Origin: DAIPKP01 sp964539095
GTDB lineage: Bacteria > Synergistota > Synergistia > Synergistales > Aminiphilaceae
DNA: 64,000 bases
Direction: 5' to 3'
Assembly (NCBI GenBank): GCA_964539095.1
Contig: CAZIFL010000006.1
Span: forward strand, 1 to 64,000
Shown: positions 47,069-55,895 of the stretch, piece after piece
Layout of the letters: each line of letters opens with the position of its first letter
Numbering within the stretch: the stretch's first letter is position 1
The notes under the pieces: generated by a model
What the model was told of the DNA's origin: nothing
The model's database searches: none
The model's input: the letters and a program-made list of their open reading frames with translations, nothing else
Translations under genes and position numbers: made by a program

Positions 47069-48640
47069 ATGCGTAACAGAGTAGGAACCTACGCGAGAAG
47101 AGCCTTTTTCGGAGGCGCTCTTCTGGGGCTTCTCGCAGGAGGGGCTTTCGGATGCACGGCGGTCTTTGTGGGAAAGGATGCCTCTGCCACGGGGCACCCT
47201 CTGGTGGCCCGCATGGAGGACGGCGCCTCGGCGGTGTCCAAGTATCTCGTGGTGACTCCCGCCCGGGAACTCCAGCCCGGAGAGACCGAGGTCTTTTACA
47301 ACGGTTTGGAGTGGGGGTACCCCGAGGGGATGACCAAGAGCCTCAAGTTCTTTTCCATGCCGGATTTCTGCTACGAAGACCATAGCGAAGACTCCTGGGA
47401 TGGAGGGTTGTGGCCCTACAGCGCCGCAGGAGTGAACAGCGAAGGTGTGGTGATCACTGCCACGGAGACCGAAGACCGGAACGACCTTTCCAATGTGGCA
47501 GATCCCGGAACTCCTAACGGTGTGGAGGAGTGCATGATCCCCGCTCTGGTGCTTCCCCGGGCCCGAACCGCTCGGGAGGGAATCCTCCTTCTTGGGGCGG
47601 CGGTGGAGAAGTACGGCAGTGCGGAAGATCCCTATAATGAGGGGTACGGAGAGATTGCGGGGCTTGCCATCGCCGACCGGGATGAAATTTGGTACATGGA
47701 ATATGCGGGGCACCAGTGGGCAGCGGTGCGTATTCCCGACGACATGTACGTGGTGAACGGCAATATCACCCGGATAGACGGCTTTGATGTGGAAGATGCT
47801 CTGGGAGAGCAGAAGAACTTTATGGGCTCCCCGGGAGTCTACTCCTTTGCGGTGGAGCATAACCTCCCCGGAGCCGAGCCGGGGCAGGAGAAGAACTTCG
47901 ACTTCGCCCAGGCTTACGGAGACGTGAGCGATGAGAACATGGCCAAGGGGTCCGGCATCCGCAACTGGTGGGGGCATCGCTGGTTCAGCCCCTCGGTGAA
48001 GCAGGAGCCCGGCAAAGCCCGCTATCCCTTCCTCATGAAGCCCGATAAGCCCATATCCGTTCAGGATATTATGGCCTTTTTCGGCTCCGACAGCTATACT
48101 TACGAAGAGGATTTTGACTTTGAAGGATACCGGGTAATCTCCCGGAAGAGCAATATGGAGTCTCATATTTTCGAGATGGGAGAGACCGACTCCGTCCCCT
48201 GGCAGATCGGGGTAGTCATGTGGATGGGTCTTGGGCCTGTCATGGATAGCGTCTATCTTCCCTTCCACGGAGATATTCAGGCAAGCCCCGCAGGATACAC
48301 CGAGGGGACCGACGTCTATGACAGCACCTCCGCCTCCTGGGCCTTCCGCTCTCCCTCGGCGCTGGTGCGGCAGAATTCGGAGTGGCAGAAGAGGCTTCGG
48401 AATTTCTGGGGGGAGTACCAGAAGGATCTCTTGGTGCAGCAGAAGGAATCCGCTGCCCGAGCTCTTGATATCTGGAATCAGGGGGATCCCGAAAAGGCGG
48501 TAGCCCTGCTCTCTCAGGAAGATGTGGCACGGGCGGAGAAGGCGGTAGCGGTGGCCCGAGCCCTGGAGGCCCAGCTTATTACCGCTCTTGCCATGGAGGA
48601 TGAGGATGCCTTCGATCCCAAGGTGGAGGACTTCCGCTAA
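47069..48640 (+). CDS. secreted C69-family dipeptidase
   Basis: 523 residues from ATG 47069, with AAGGAGG eight bases upstream. A signal-like segment (FFGGALLGLLAGGAFG) is followed at once by CTAVFVGKDAS, where Cys would become the N-terminal nucleophile after cleavage, as in C69 Ntn-hydrolases. Other markers: GHPLVARMEDG, NSEGVVITATETEDRND, YMEYAGHQWAAVRIPDDMYV, NGNITRIDGF. The enzyme releases amino acids from dipeptides, useful for a peptide-fermenting cell. Terminator at 48694. Confidence 0.93.
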   Translation: MRNRVGTYARRAFFGGALLGLLAGGAFGCTAVFVGKDASATGHPLVARMEDGASAVSKYLVVTPARELQPGETEVFYNGLEWGYPEGMTKSLKFFSMPDFCYEDHSEDSWDGGLWPYSAAGVNSEGVVITATETEDRNDLSNVADPGTPNGVEECMIPALVLPRARTAREGILLLGAAVEKYGSAEDPYNEGYGEIAGLAIADRDEIWYMEYAGHQWAAVRIPDDMYVVNGNITRIDGFDVEDALGEQKNFMGSPGVYSFAVEHNLPGAEPGQEKNFDFAQAYGDVSDENMAKGSGIRNWWGHRWFSPSVKQEPGKARYPFLMKPDKPISVQDIMAFFGSDSYTYEEDFDFEGYRVISRKSNMESHIFEMGETDSVPWQIGVVMWMGLGPVMDSVYLPFHGDIQASPAGYTEGTDVYDSTSASWAFRSPSALVRQNSEWQKRLRNFWGEYQKDLLVQQKESAARALDIWNQGDPEKAVALLSQEDVARAEKAVAVARALEAQLITALAMEDEDAFDPKVEDFR

Positions 48641-48693
48641 ACCAGCGACTTTCCGGAATTTTTTGATTCTGGATATGTAGTGGGTTTTCTTTG

Positions 48694-48724
48694 AAAAGGG
48701 CGGGGCTTCCCGCCCTTTTTAAAT
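48694..48724 (+). terminator. terminator after the C69 peptidase gene
   Basis: AAAAGGGCGGG (48694-48704) pairs with CCCGCCCTTTT (48709-48719) around GCTT, then TT. Textbook intrinsic terminator. Confidence 0.9.
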
Positions 48725-48770
48725 GAGGGAAGAGGACATACCTTGTGTCAGGTGAAAGGGGAAAAGGAGA

Positions 48771-49517
48771 ATGAAATTTCTTTGTATCAATGGAAGTCCC
48801 CGGGGGAGAAAAAGCAACACGCAGATACTGGTGGATGCCTTTTTAGAGGGAGCCGCCCGGGAAGGAGCTACGGGGGAGACCCTCTTTGCCTCGGAGCTTT
48901 CCGTAAAGGATTGCGTGGGCTGTTTTTCCTGTTGGAATGTAACTCCCGGAGTCTGTATCCATAAGGACGATATGCCTGGGGTATTCGAAAAAATGCGGGG
49001 GGTGGATGTCTTTATCTGGGCCACGCCACTCTATCATTACGGTATGACCGCCCGATTGAAACGGATTCTCGAAAGAACCCTCCCCATGGTGAAGCCTTGG
49101 ATGGTCAAGGATGGAGAGCATTTTGGGCACCCCCTCCGCTATGGAGGCGATCCCTGGAAGCTTGTGGTTATTTCCAATTGCGGCTTCCCGGAGCTCCATC
49201 ATTTTCATGCTCTTAAGGTTCATTTTTTACAGCTTCTGGAAGGACACGAGGAAAATCTTCTGGGCACGGTCTTCTGTACCGCCGGGGAGATGCTGCGGGT
49301 TCCTGAATGCCGTCCCCTGGTGGCTCCCTATCTCGACATGGTTCGAAAGGCGGGGGAAGAGGTAGTTCGGGAGGGGGGCATTTCGGAGGAGACATCCTCG
49401 GGGCTTTCCCGTCCCTTTGTGGACGTAGAAGCCTTTGTGCTGGAAGCTAACAAGAGCTGGAATGTTCCTGGAGAGAGTCCCCCCGAAGACTCGGTTGCTT
49501 TGGGAAGATCCCGGTAA
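48771..49517 (+). CDS. flavodoxin-like NADPH-dependent FMN reductase / iron-sulfur flavoprotein-type
   Basis: 248 residues from ATG 48771, with AAGGGG nine bases upstream. The FMN phosphate loop is LCINGSPRGRKSNTQIL. A Cys cluster follows (VKDCVGCFSCWNVTPGVCI), as in iron-sulfur flavoproteins. The isoalloxazine-side segment is FIWATPLYHYGMTARLKRIL. It probably carries electrons between flavin and thiol or metal partners. The Cys spacing (C-x2-C-x2-C-x7-C) may bind a 4Fe-4S cluster. Confidence 0.85.
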   Translation: MKFLCINGSPRGRKSNTQILVDAFLEGAAREGATGETLFASELSVKDCVGCFSCWNVTPGVCIHKDDMPGVFEKMRGVDVFIWATPLYHYGMTARLKRILERTLPMVKPWMVKDGEHFGHPLRYGGDPWKLVVISNCGFPELHHFHALKVHFLQLLEGHEENLLGTVFCTAGEMLRVPECRPLVAPYLDMVRKAGEEVVREGGISEETSSGLSRPFVDVEAFVLEANKSWNVPGESPPEDSVALGRSR

Positions 49518-49558
49518 CATCTTTTTCGGAGTTTTCCGGAAGGAGGCGTCTGTCCATC

Positions 49559-50965
49559 ATGGAGACCGGTCTATCCATGGAAATACGGATCCCCAAAAAT
49601 CTCCGCTTTGTGGCTCCCCTTCTGGGAGCTTTTCGGGGGTTCATGGGGCTCTTTGCCTTTACCGAGGGGCCCGAGAAGATGGAGCTTGCTCTGGAGGAGG
49701 CCTTTTCCGCCGTCATCGGGGGAGGGGATCCCTCGGAGGAAGTGAGCGTCTCCTTTCGTCGGGTTCCCCTGGGAATTCGGGTCATTCTCTCACTTTCGGA
49801 AGCTCCCTCTCTCAAGGAGAGCATGGCGGATACGGGATCTCCCGGAAATTTTCAAGACTCCGGGCCTCACGCCATGGGGCTCTTTCTTATGAAACATCTT
49901 GTGGATCGGGTAAGCGTTACAGATCAGGAGAGTTCCGGGACGCAGATTCACCTCTTCCGGCGTTACGTGGCACTGGGAAAGGGAGCGCCTCCCCCCCGAG
50001 AGACGGGGGAGACCCTTCTGGAGGAGCATTCCGGAGTAAGTGAAAAGGTTGGTGAAGAGATCCCCGAGGTCTTCTCGCTGACGGAGTTCTCCTTTCGTGA
50101 TGCTTCGAAAATCTCTGCTTTTCTCTCCACTCTCCCCCTTCGGATAGGATCCTTTCTGCAGTATGCCTATCAGAGTGAGGATATCGGCTCTCTCATTCGG
50201 GAGGGGCTTCTCATCCCCCTGGGAGCTTTGGATTCCCGCGGGAAGATTCTTGCCCTCGGGGCTCTGGGGGTACAGGAGGAGTGGGGAGATCGGCTTTTCT
50301 GGATTCTCCCCATGATATCGCGACATTTAGAGCATTCCCCCCGCCGAGAGGCTCTTCTAGAGGATCTTGAGGGGGCAGTCCTGGAGAGGGCGAAAAAGCT
50401 GGGACGCAAGGAACTCTTTGCCCTGATCCCTCGGAACGAACATCAGGGGCTGGAGCGCTGTGCACGGCTCGGCTTTCGGGAATCCGGCGCTGTGGAAGCC
50501 TATTTCGATCGTATCGACCCCCGGGGGGTACTTCTCTTCAAACCCCTGGGAGAGATGGAGGAGCAGGATCTGCACCCCCCGGGGGACTATGCCCCGGAGA
50601 TTCGCAGAATCTGCGAAGAGCTTGGGCTGAAGGTGCGCTTTCCCAAGCCTTCCCTGCAGCCCGAAGCCTTTTCTCTTCGTCAGAGCATGATAACCCTTGA
50701 TGTGGACCACTCGCGGCATCGGGCTTTTCTTACGGTGCTTCGCTACGACGTAGATCTTCTGGTACAGATTCGCCGGCATCTGGAAAAACTTTCCGGCGAG
50801 GGTGTGGGGTGCATGCTTATACGGCTTCCTCTGGAATCTCCGGGTACCGCCTTTCTCGAAGGGGTGGAGAAGCTGGGGTTCCATTTTGCGGGAATTCTCC
50901 CCGGCACGGGGGGAGGGACGGAGCTGCTTCTGCAGTGGCAGGGAGAGATCTCTTCAGAGCCCTGA
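49559..50965 (+). CDS. degenerate RsbW-like anti-sigma domain fused to a GNAT-like domain
   Basis: 468 residues from ATG 49559 (AAGGAGG 12 bases upstream). Residues about 1-140 follow the HATPase_c_2/RsbW pattern: LALEEAFSAVIGGG (N-box position), SMADTGSP and HAMGLFLMKHLVDRVSV. The Asn that coordinates magnesium in RsbW (SEACTNVV-type) is replaced by Ala. Residues about 165-345 look like a GNAT fold: IPLGALDSRGKILALGALGV, EDLEGAVLERAKKLGRKELF, NEHQGLERCARLGFRESGAV. The last ~120 residues return to an alpha/beta region of unclear nature. Probably a signalling protein that binds a partner rather than an active kinase. It has no recognised sigma factor or anti-anti-sigma neighbour. Confidence 0.7.
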   Translation: METGLSMEIRIPKNLRFVAPLLGAFRGFMGLFAFTEGPEKMELALEEAFSAVIGGGDPSEEVSVSFRRVPLGIRVILSLSEAPSLKESMADTGSPGNFQDSGPHAMGLFLMKHLVDRVSVTDQESSGTQIHLFRRYVALGKGAPPPRETGETLLEEHSGVSEKVGEEIPEVFSLTEFSFRDASKISAFLSTLPLRIGSFLQYAYQSEDIGSLIREGLLIPLGALDSRGKILALGALGVQEEWGDRLFWILPMISRHLEHSPRREALLEDLEGAVLERAKKLGRKELFALIPRNEHQGLERCARLGFRESGAVEAYFDRIDPRGVLLFKPLGEMEEQDLHPPGDYAPEIRRICEELGLKVRFPKPSLQPEAFSLRQSMITLDVDHSRHRAFLTVLRYDVDLLVQIRRHLEKLSGEGVGCMLIRLPLESPGTAFLEGVEKLGFHFAGILPGTGGGTELLLQWQGEISSEP

Positions 50966-51010
50966 GGAGGGGCGAGAGAAAGGGATTTTTCTAAAAAGGC
51001 GTTTTTCCCA

Positions 51011-51110
51011 TTGGCCTTTGAACTTTCTTTTGCTATGCTTTCCCCTGGTTTACGAAGAGTTCCCTCTCTGTGCAGCTCCCCATCCTGGAAAAGTCACACA
51101 AGGGGGCTGC
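51011..51110 (+). promoter_or_regulatory. metH promoter and leader hairpin
   Basis: TTGGCC (51011-51016), 17 bases, TATGCT (51034-51039). In the leader, GCAGCTCCCC (51072-51081) pairs with GGGGGCTGC (51102-51110), followed by ATTGTTGTTA, a weak T-rich tract. It could act as an attenuator or only as an RNA-stability stem. It does not match the SAM (S-box) or cobalamin riboswitch signatures I know. Confidence 0.4.
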
Positions 51111-51147
51111 ATTGTTGTTATGAAGATTGTTAAGGAGGAATGCGGGC

Positions 51148-53625
51148 GTGCGCAGAGATGAGCTGAGGCGATGGTTGCAAGAGAGGGAAAGGCCCCTGGT
51201 GATGGATGGTGCCATGGGTTCTCTCCTGGGAGAGCGGGGGTGGGAGCCTCCAGAGCTTCCCGAAGAGGTTCACATGCGAAATCCCGAAATCCTTGAGGCC
51301 ATCCATGAGGAGTACTGTTCCGCCGGGGCGGATATTCTGGAGACCAACAGCTTTGGAGGAAGCCCTCTCAAACTGGATTGCCGGGGTTTAGGAGAAAAGG
51401 CTTTCGAGATCAATGCCCGGGCTGCGGCCATCGCCAAAAAGGCCGCCCGAGGGAGGGCCCTGGTGGCGGGTTCTGTGGGGCCGCTGGGGGAGTCGCTGGC
51501 TCCCTTGGGGCATCTCTCCTTCAACGATGCCCGCAGTGCCTTTCGGGAGCAGATCCGGGGTCTTCTGGCGGGGGGTGCGGATTTTATCCTCATCGAAACC
51601 ATGCTGGATATGAAGGAGGCCAAGGCGGCGGTGCTGGGGCTCAAGGACTGTGATCCCCAGGGGGCCTTTGTGGTAAGTTTTACCTTCGATACCAGGGAGG
51701 CCACCGTAACGGGGGTAACCCCCGAGGCTGCCGCAGTCTGGGCGGAGTCCATGGGAGCCGTAGCTGTGGGGGCTAACTGTGGGGTGGGTCCCGAGGCGTA
51801 TCTTCCGGTGGTGCGGCGTCTGGGAAGCGTTACCGCCCTGCCGATTTTCGTCTACGCCAATGCGGGGCTCCCTGGGGCTCCGGACTACTGTACCCCTGAA
51901 ACCTTTGCCCGCCTCGGAAGAAAACTTGCCCAAAGCGGTGCCGCCGTGGTGGGCGGATGCTGCGGCACCAACCCCGAATATATCCGGCTTCTTCGGGAAG
52001 CTCTGGAGGGGGAGCCTCTTCTGCCCAGAGACGAGCCCCGTGAGACCTTTCTCTGCAGCCCCAGCCGGGTGGTGCGTTGCGGGAACGGCGAGCCCCTGCG
52101 GATCATCGGGGAGCGGATCAACGTATCCCGGAAATCCCCCCTCCGGGATGAGGTGGCATGCTACGAATACCGCATGGTCCGTGAGGAGGCCCGGCTTCAG
52201 ACCGCTGCGGGGGCGGCGCTGCTGGATGTGAATGTGGGGCTTCCCCAGATCGACCGGTGCCGCGCCATGAGAGAGGCGGTGGAGGCGGTGGAACGGGCTT
52301 CGGAGCTGCCTCTCTCTCTGGATAGCGATGATGCAGAGGTGCTCAGGGCGGGCCTTGAAGCCTGTACCGGATCGGTGCTTCTCAACTCCGTCACCGCCAG
52401 CGAAGAATCTCTCACCGCGGGGATTGAGCTGGCGCAGTTTTACGGGGCCTCTCTGGTGGTGCTCTCTCTGAATGATCAGGGGATCGCCGAAACCGCCGAG
52501 GGGCGTCTTCGAGTGGGGGAGGAGATCGCTCGGATAGCGGATCGTCTCGGCTTCCCCAGGAAACGTCTCTTTGTGGATGCTCTGGCCATGGCGGTGGGGG
52601 CGGATGCCGAGGCTCCTGCGGTGACCCTCCGGGTGGTGAGGGGGCTTAAGGAGATGGGGTTTTGTACCGTCCTCGGGATCAGCAATGTCTCCCACGGTAT
52701 GCCGGTACGCCCCCTGCTCAACCGTACCTACCTCGCCATGGCTATTGCTGCGGGGCTTGATGCGGTGATTGCAGATCCTCGGGATGTCTTTCTTATGGAT
52801 ACCGTGGCGGCGGCGAACGCCCTCTGCGGACGCACCGAGGGGGGGAAGGCCTACATCGAAAGAGCCCCCCTTCTCAAGAACCGCTACGCTCCGGGGGGTT
52901 CCTCTTCGGGGGGAGAGAAACCATCGCCCCCCTCTTCAGGAGAGGGAGAGACAGCCCCCTCCCCAGAGAACCCTCCAGAGAAGCTCTTCTCCCTGACGGG
53001 GCTTCAGGAGAATATCCTCCTGGGAGAAGAGGCTCTTGCTCTAAAGATAGGAGAGGCTCTTTTTGAAGAGGCACAGCATCCTCTGGAGATTGTCAATCTC
53101 GGTGTTATCCCCGCCCTGGACAGGGTGGGAAGGCTCTACGAGGAAGGCTCCTTCTTTCTCCCTCAGCTTGTCGCCGCCGCAGGGGCGGCCCAAAAGGTCT
53201 GCCGTATGGTGGTGGAAAGGCTCGGAGCTTCTGGAGAGAACGCCTATCGGGGAACCATCCTTATGGCCACTGTGAAGGGGGATCTTCACGATCTCGGCAA
53301 GAATATCGTGGGTACCGTATTGGGAAGCCACGGCTATCGGGTGGTGGATCTTGGAAAGGACGTCTCCCGGGAGAGCATCCTTGAGGCTGTCCGCTCCGAA
53401 TCTCCCCAGGTTCTCGGGCTCTCTGCTCTCATGACGAGTACTATGAAGGAGATGGAGGCCGCTGTGGCGGCGGTACGTCAGGGGGCCCCGGAGGTAAAGA
53501 TCATGGTGGGAGGGGCCTCGGTGAACGCTACCTTTGCGGAGCGTATCGGAGCGCACGGCTACTCCGAAGATGCGGTGAGTGCGGTGCGGCTTGTGGAGGC
53601 CCTGCTTTCGGGAGACAAAGGCTGA
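51148..53625 (+). CDS. metH: cobalamin-dependent methionine synthase, without reactivation domain
   Basis: 825 residues from GTG 51148, nine bases after AAGGAGG; TTG 51127 would lie ahead of that site. Domains: homocysteine-binding about 1-290 (VMDGAMGSLL, zinc Cys in VGANCGVGP and GGCCGTNP); pterin-binding about 310-570 (IIGERINVSRKSPLRDE, LLDVNVGLP); a Pro/Ser-rich linker about 580-610; cobalamin cap and binding about 610-825 (GDLHDLGKNIVGTVLGSHGY, with the lower-ligand His714, and MVGGASVN). The SAM-dependent reactivation domain of E. coli MetH is missing, so a separate reactivator must exist. It makes methionine using methyl-THF from metF just downstream. Confidence 0.96.
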   Translation: MRRDELRRWLQERERPLVMDGAMGSLLGERGWEPPELPEEVHMRNPEILEAIHEEYCSAGADILETNSFGGSPLKLDCRGLGEKAFEINARAAAIAKKAARGRALVAGSVGPLGESLAPLGHLSFNDARSAFREQIRGLLAGGADFILIETMLDMKEAKAAVLGLKDCDPQGAFVVSFTFDTREATVTGVTPEAAAVWAESMGAVAVGANCGVGPEAYLPVVRRLGSVTALPIFVYANAGLPGAPDYCTPETFARLGRKLAQSGAAVVGGCCGTNPEYIRLLREALEGEPLLPRDEPRETFLCSPSRVVRCGNGEPLRIIGERINVSRKSPLRDEVACYEYRMVREEARLQTAAGAALLDVNVGLPQIDRCRAMREAVEAVERASELPLSLDSDDAEVLRAGLEACTGSVLLNSVTASEESLTAGIELAQFYGASLVVLSLNDQGIAETAEGRLRVGEEIARIADRLGFPRKRLFVDALAMAVGADAEAPAVTLRVVRGLKEMGFCTVLGISNVSHGMPVRPLLNRTYLAMAIAAGLDAVIADPRDVFLMDTVAAANALCGRTEGGKAYIERAPLLKNRYAPGGSSSGGEKPSPPSSGEGETAPSPENPPEKLFSLTGLQENILLGEEALALKIGEALFEEAQHPLEIVNLGVIPALDRVGRLYEEGSFFLPQLVAAAGAAQKVCRMVVERLGASGENAYRGTILMATVKGDLHDLGKNIVGTVLGSHGYRVVDLGKDVSRESILEAVRSESPQVLGLSALMTSTMKEMEAAVAAVRQGAPEVKIMVGGASVNATFAERIGAHGYSEDAVSAVRLVEALLSGDKG

Positions 53626-53767
53626 TTTCTTCGAGAAGCTTTTGTAGAGAAAAGAAAAAGATCCTTCGCATAACGTTATAATAGGGAAAGGCTCAATGCT
53701 TCTGTTCGAAGAGGTGAACAGGTTTTCTCGGACAAGAATAAAGAAAGACTGAGGGGGAAGAAAGAAT

Positions 53768-54409
53768 ATGCTGTTTTTTGGAAACAATGTCTTTACGGGG
53801 CTTTTTATCGGCCTCTGTATCGCGCTCTACGTCTTCTTCAGCGGAACGCTCAAACGCCGGGCAGTGAGAAAATACTGGGAGACCCACCTTGCAGTGATCT
53901 CCCGGGGTGAGGAGGCCCTCAAGAAACAGATCGAGGCTTTGGAGAAGGAAAACCGAACCCTCCAGAAGAATATGGATACCCTCTACCGCAAGCCGGATAG
54001 GGCGGATCGCCGTACCCTCTACATCTACGAGAAGGCCATCGCCATTCTTATGGAGGAGTATCCCGGCTTTGCGGGGGTGTGGGGGCGGGCTACCCGACGG
54101 GCGGAGGAGGAGATGGAGGCTGCCGAAGGGGGGCGCTCTCGTCTCGCTCCCAGGCTCAAAAAATTTTTGGGGCTCATGCCCTCTAACCCCGGCACGGCGG
54201 GGGCGAAGAATCTCTTCGAGGAGGAGGCTCGGGAGCTTCCCCGGATAAGCGCAGGAAAACCTTCTGTGGAGCGCAAGCCCTCCAAGGAGCATGGAGGCTA
54301 TACTGAGGGAGAGTTCGAGGAGCACCGGGAATCCACCTGGGAGGCGGCAGATGTTTCTCGAAAGGATAAAGACTCTTCCGGAGAAGATGATGCCCATGAC
54401 CGTTCGTAA
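53768..54409 (+). CDS. unidentified membrane-anchored coiled-coil protein
   Basis: 213 residues from ATG 53768. One N-terminal membrane helix (FTGLFIGLCIALYVFFSG), a coiled coil about 45-75 (RGEEALKKQIEALEKENRTL), a compact middle (TLYIYEKAIAILMEEYPGFA) and a charged, low-complexity tail. I recognise no family. The 3' end overlaps the metF start by 59 bases, and metH lies upstream, so it is probably co-expressed with the methionine branch. TATAAT at 53677-53682 may be its own -10 box, without a good -35. Confidence 0.65.
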   Translation: MLFFGNNVFTGLFIGLCIALYVFFSGTLKRRAVRKYWETHLAVISRGEEALKKQIEALEKENRTLQKNMDTLYRKPDRADRRTLYIYEKAIAILMEEYPGFAGVWGRATRRAEEEMEAAEGGRSRLAPRLKKFLGLMPSNPGTAGAKNLFEEEARELPRISAGKPSVERKPSKEHGGYTEGEFEEHRESTWEAADVSRKDKDSSGEDDAHDRS

Positions 54410-55298
54410 CCGTCTCTATGGGGAATATCCGGTGATCTCCTTCGAGATCTTCCCCCCCAAACCTGAATATCCTTTGGAGCAGCTTGTTCCCAAGATCAAA
54501 GCCCTGAGCGATCTGAACCCGGACTTTATCAGTGTCACCTATGGGGCCGGAGGGAGCAGCCGGGGGAGAACCGTGGAGATCGCCTCCATGGTGCAGAATC
54601 GTTTCAACCTCCCTGCCCTGGCGCATCTTACCTGCGTCGGCTCCTCTCCCCAGGAGATTCAGGGCATTCTGGAGGAGCTGGAACAGGAGGGGGTAACGCA
54701 TATTCTCTCCATGCGGGGAGATCCCCGGGAGGGAGGGCCCGCTCCGGAGGAAGAGGCCTTTCGGCACGCTTCGGATCTGGTGCAGTTCATCCATGCCTCC
54801 GCACCGGGAACCTTTACCCTGGCGGGAGCGGCCTATCCCGAGGGACATGCGGAGTGCGAGAGCCTGGAGAAGGATATCGAACATCTCAAGATCAAGGTCG
54901 ATCAGGGGGTGGACTTTCTGATCACCCAGCTCTTCTTCGATAACGAGATTTTCTTCCGATTCATGGAAAAGATTCGGCATGCGGGAATCGTCGTCCCGGT
55001 GCTTCCGGGGATCATGCCGGTGCTTCAGGCAAAGCAGATCAGCCGCATCGTCTCCCTCTGCGGATCGTCCATACCTCCTAAGCTCGCCCGGCTCCTCGCC
55101 CGCTACGAAGGCAATCCCGAGGCTTTAGAGGAGGCGGGGATTGCCTTCGCCACAGATCAGATCATCGACCTCTTCTCCTGGGGGGTGCCGGGGATCCATC
55201 TCTACACCATGAACAAGCCCGAGGTGGCGAGAAGAATCCTCGCTAACATAGGGAACATCCGCTCCTTTCCCCGGAGAGGTGGTCTCTCTTCAGAATAG
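54351..55298 (+). CDS. metF: methylenetetrahydrofolate reductase MetF
   Basis: 315 residues from ATG 54351 (GGGAGG six bases upstream); ATG 54396 is an alternative giving a shorter N-terminus. TIM-barrel FAD enzyme reducing methylene-THF to methyl-THF. Key stretches: VISFEIFPPKPEYPLEQLVP with the catalytic Glu, DFISVTYGAGGSSRGRTVEI, THILSMRGDPREGG, LAGAAYPEGHAE, GVDFLITQLFFDNEIFFRFM, PVLPGIMPV. It supplies the methyl donor for metH. Together with folD at 23.2 kb it closes the C1 route in this window. Confidence 0.95.
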   Translation: MFLERIKTLPEKMMPMTVRNRLYGEYPVISFEIFPPKPEYPLEQLVPKIKALSDLNPDFISVTYGAGGSSRGRTVEIASMVQNRFNLPALAHLTCVGSSPQEIQGILEELEQEGVTHILSMRGDPREGGPAPEEEAFRHASDLVQFIHASAPGTFTLAGAAYPEGHAECESLEKDIEHLKIKVDQGVDFLITQLFFDNEIFFRFMEKIRHAGIVVPVLPGIMPVLQAKQISRIVSLCGSSIPPKLARLLARYEGNPEALEEAGIAFATDQIIDLFSWGVPGIHLYTMNKPEVARRILANIGNIRSFPRRGGLSSE

Positions 55299-55310
55299 CC
55301 TGTCAGGCTG

Positions 55311-55895
55311 TCAAGCTTTTTCCTCGCTCCCGGAAATTTCCGGGGGCCTTTTTTTATGCTTGGAGTAGAGGGAGGTAAAGAAGACCGCTACGAGCATGGC
55401 GACATTGTCCACGATTTCAATGAGTCCGTGGCTTATCCCCGGCTCGTAGATACGGATCTCCGCGGAGATAAAACCCAAGAGGAAGTAGCACCCCCAAACG
55501 CCGGTGATGACGTAGTTTTTACGTAAAAATGCCGGATCGTTCCAACGTTCCTGAGGGACGTGCTGCTTGGCGTAATCTATGGTAAAGGGTTTTTTGATGA
55601 GCATGGATCCCCAGGTGATGATGTTCAGCATTATCTGGGCAAAAAGCCCCATCTTCGTAATGAACCACATCTGGGGAAAAGCCACTACAAGAAGAAAGCT
55701 CAGGGCAAAGAACAAGATGTTTCCCCAGTACAGGAAGCCTCTGATCTTGCTCTTTCTCGACTGATAGAGCGAGACGAGGACGGCCATGACAATGGCGATT
55801 CGGAGCATGGTAAGAGGGTCGCCAAAGGGGAGATCCGAGACAATTTTGAGAATAATCCAGGGAGCGAAAGAGAGTAGGAGAATCCAGGGATTCAT
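55311..55895 (-). CDS. unidentified four- to six-helix membrane protein
   Basis: 194 residues from ATG 55895 (AGGAGGTTTTTCGC upstream). Hydrophobic segments: WILLLSFAPWIILKIV, LRIAIVMAVLVSLY, LYWGNILFFALSFLLVVAF, FAQIMLNIITWGSML, YVITGVWGCYFLLGFI and IVDNVAMLVAVFFTSLY. A conserved-looking loop VPQERWNDPAFLRKN lies between helices four and five. The build recalls intracellular-septation-type small membrane proteins, but I cannot assign a family. Its last ~15 codons contain, on the other strand, the metF terminator. Confidence 0.7.
   Translation of the reverse strand: MNPWILLLSFAPWIILKIVSDLPFGDPLTMLRIAIVMAVLVSLYQSRKSKIRGFLYWGNILFFALSFLLVVAFPQMWFITKMGLFAQIMLNIITWGSMLIKKPFTIDYAKQHVPQERWNDPAFLRKNYVITGVWGCYFLLGFISAEIRIYEPGISHGLIEIVDNVAMLVAVFFTSLYSKHKKRPPEISGSEEKA
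55329..55355 (+). terminator. metF terminator embedded in the convergent gene
   Basis: The perfect 16-base palindrome CCCGGAAATTTCCGGG (55329-55344) is followed by GGCC and seven T on the plus strand. It lies 31 bases after the metF stop, inside the coding 3' end of the convergent membrane-protein gene. Confidence 0.65.

Noticed and set aside
51040..51147. An S-box (SAM) or cobalamin riboswitch before metH
   Set aside because: The leader is about 100 bases with one simple hairpin and lacks the signature segments of either class.
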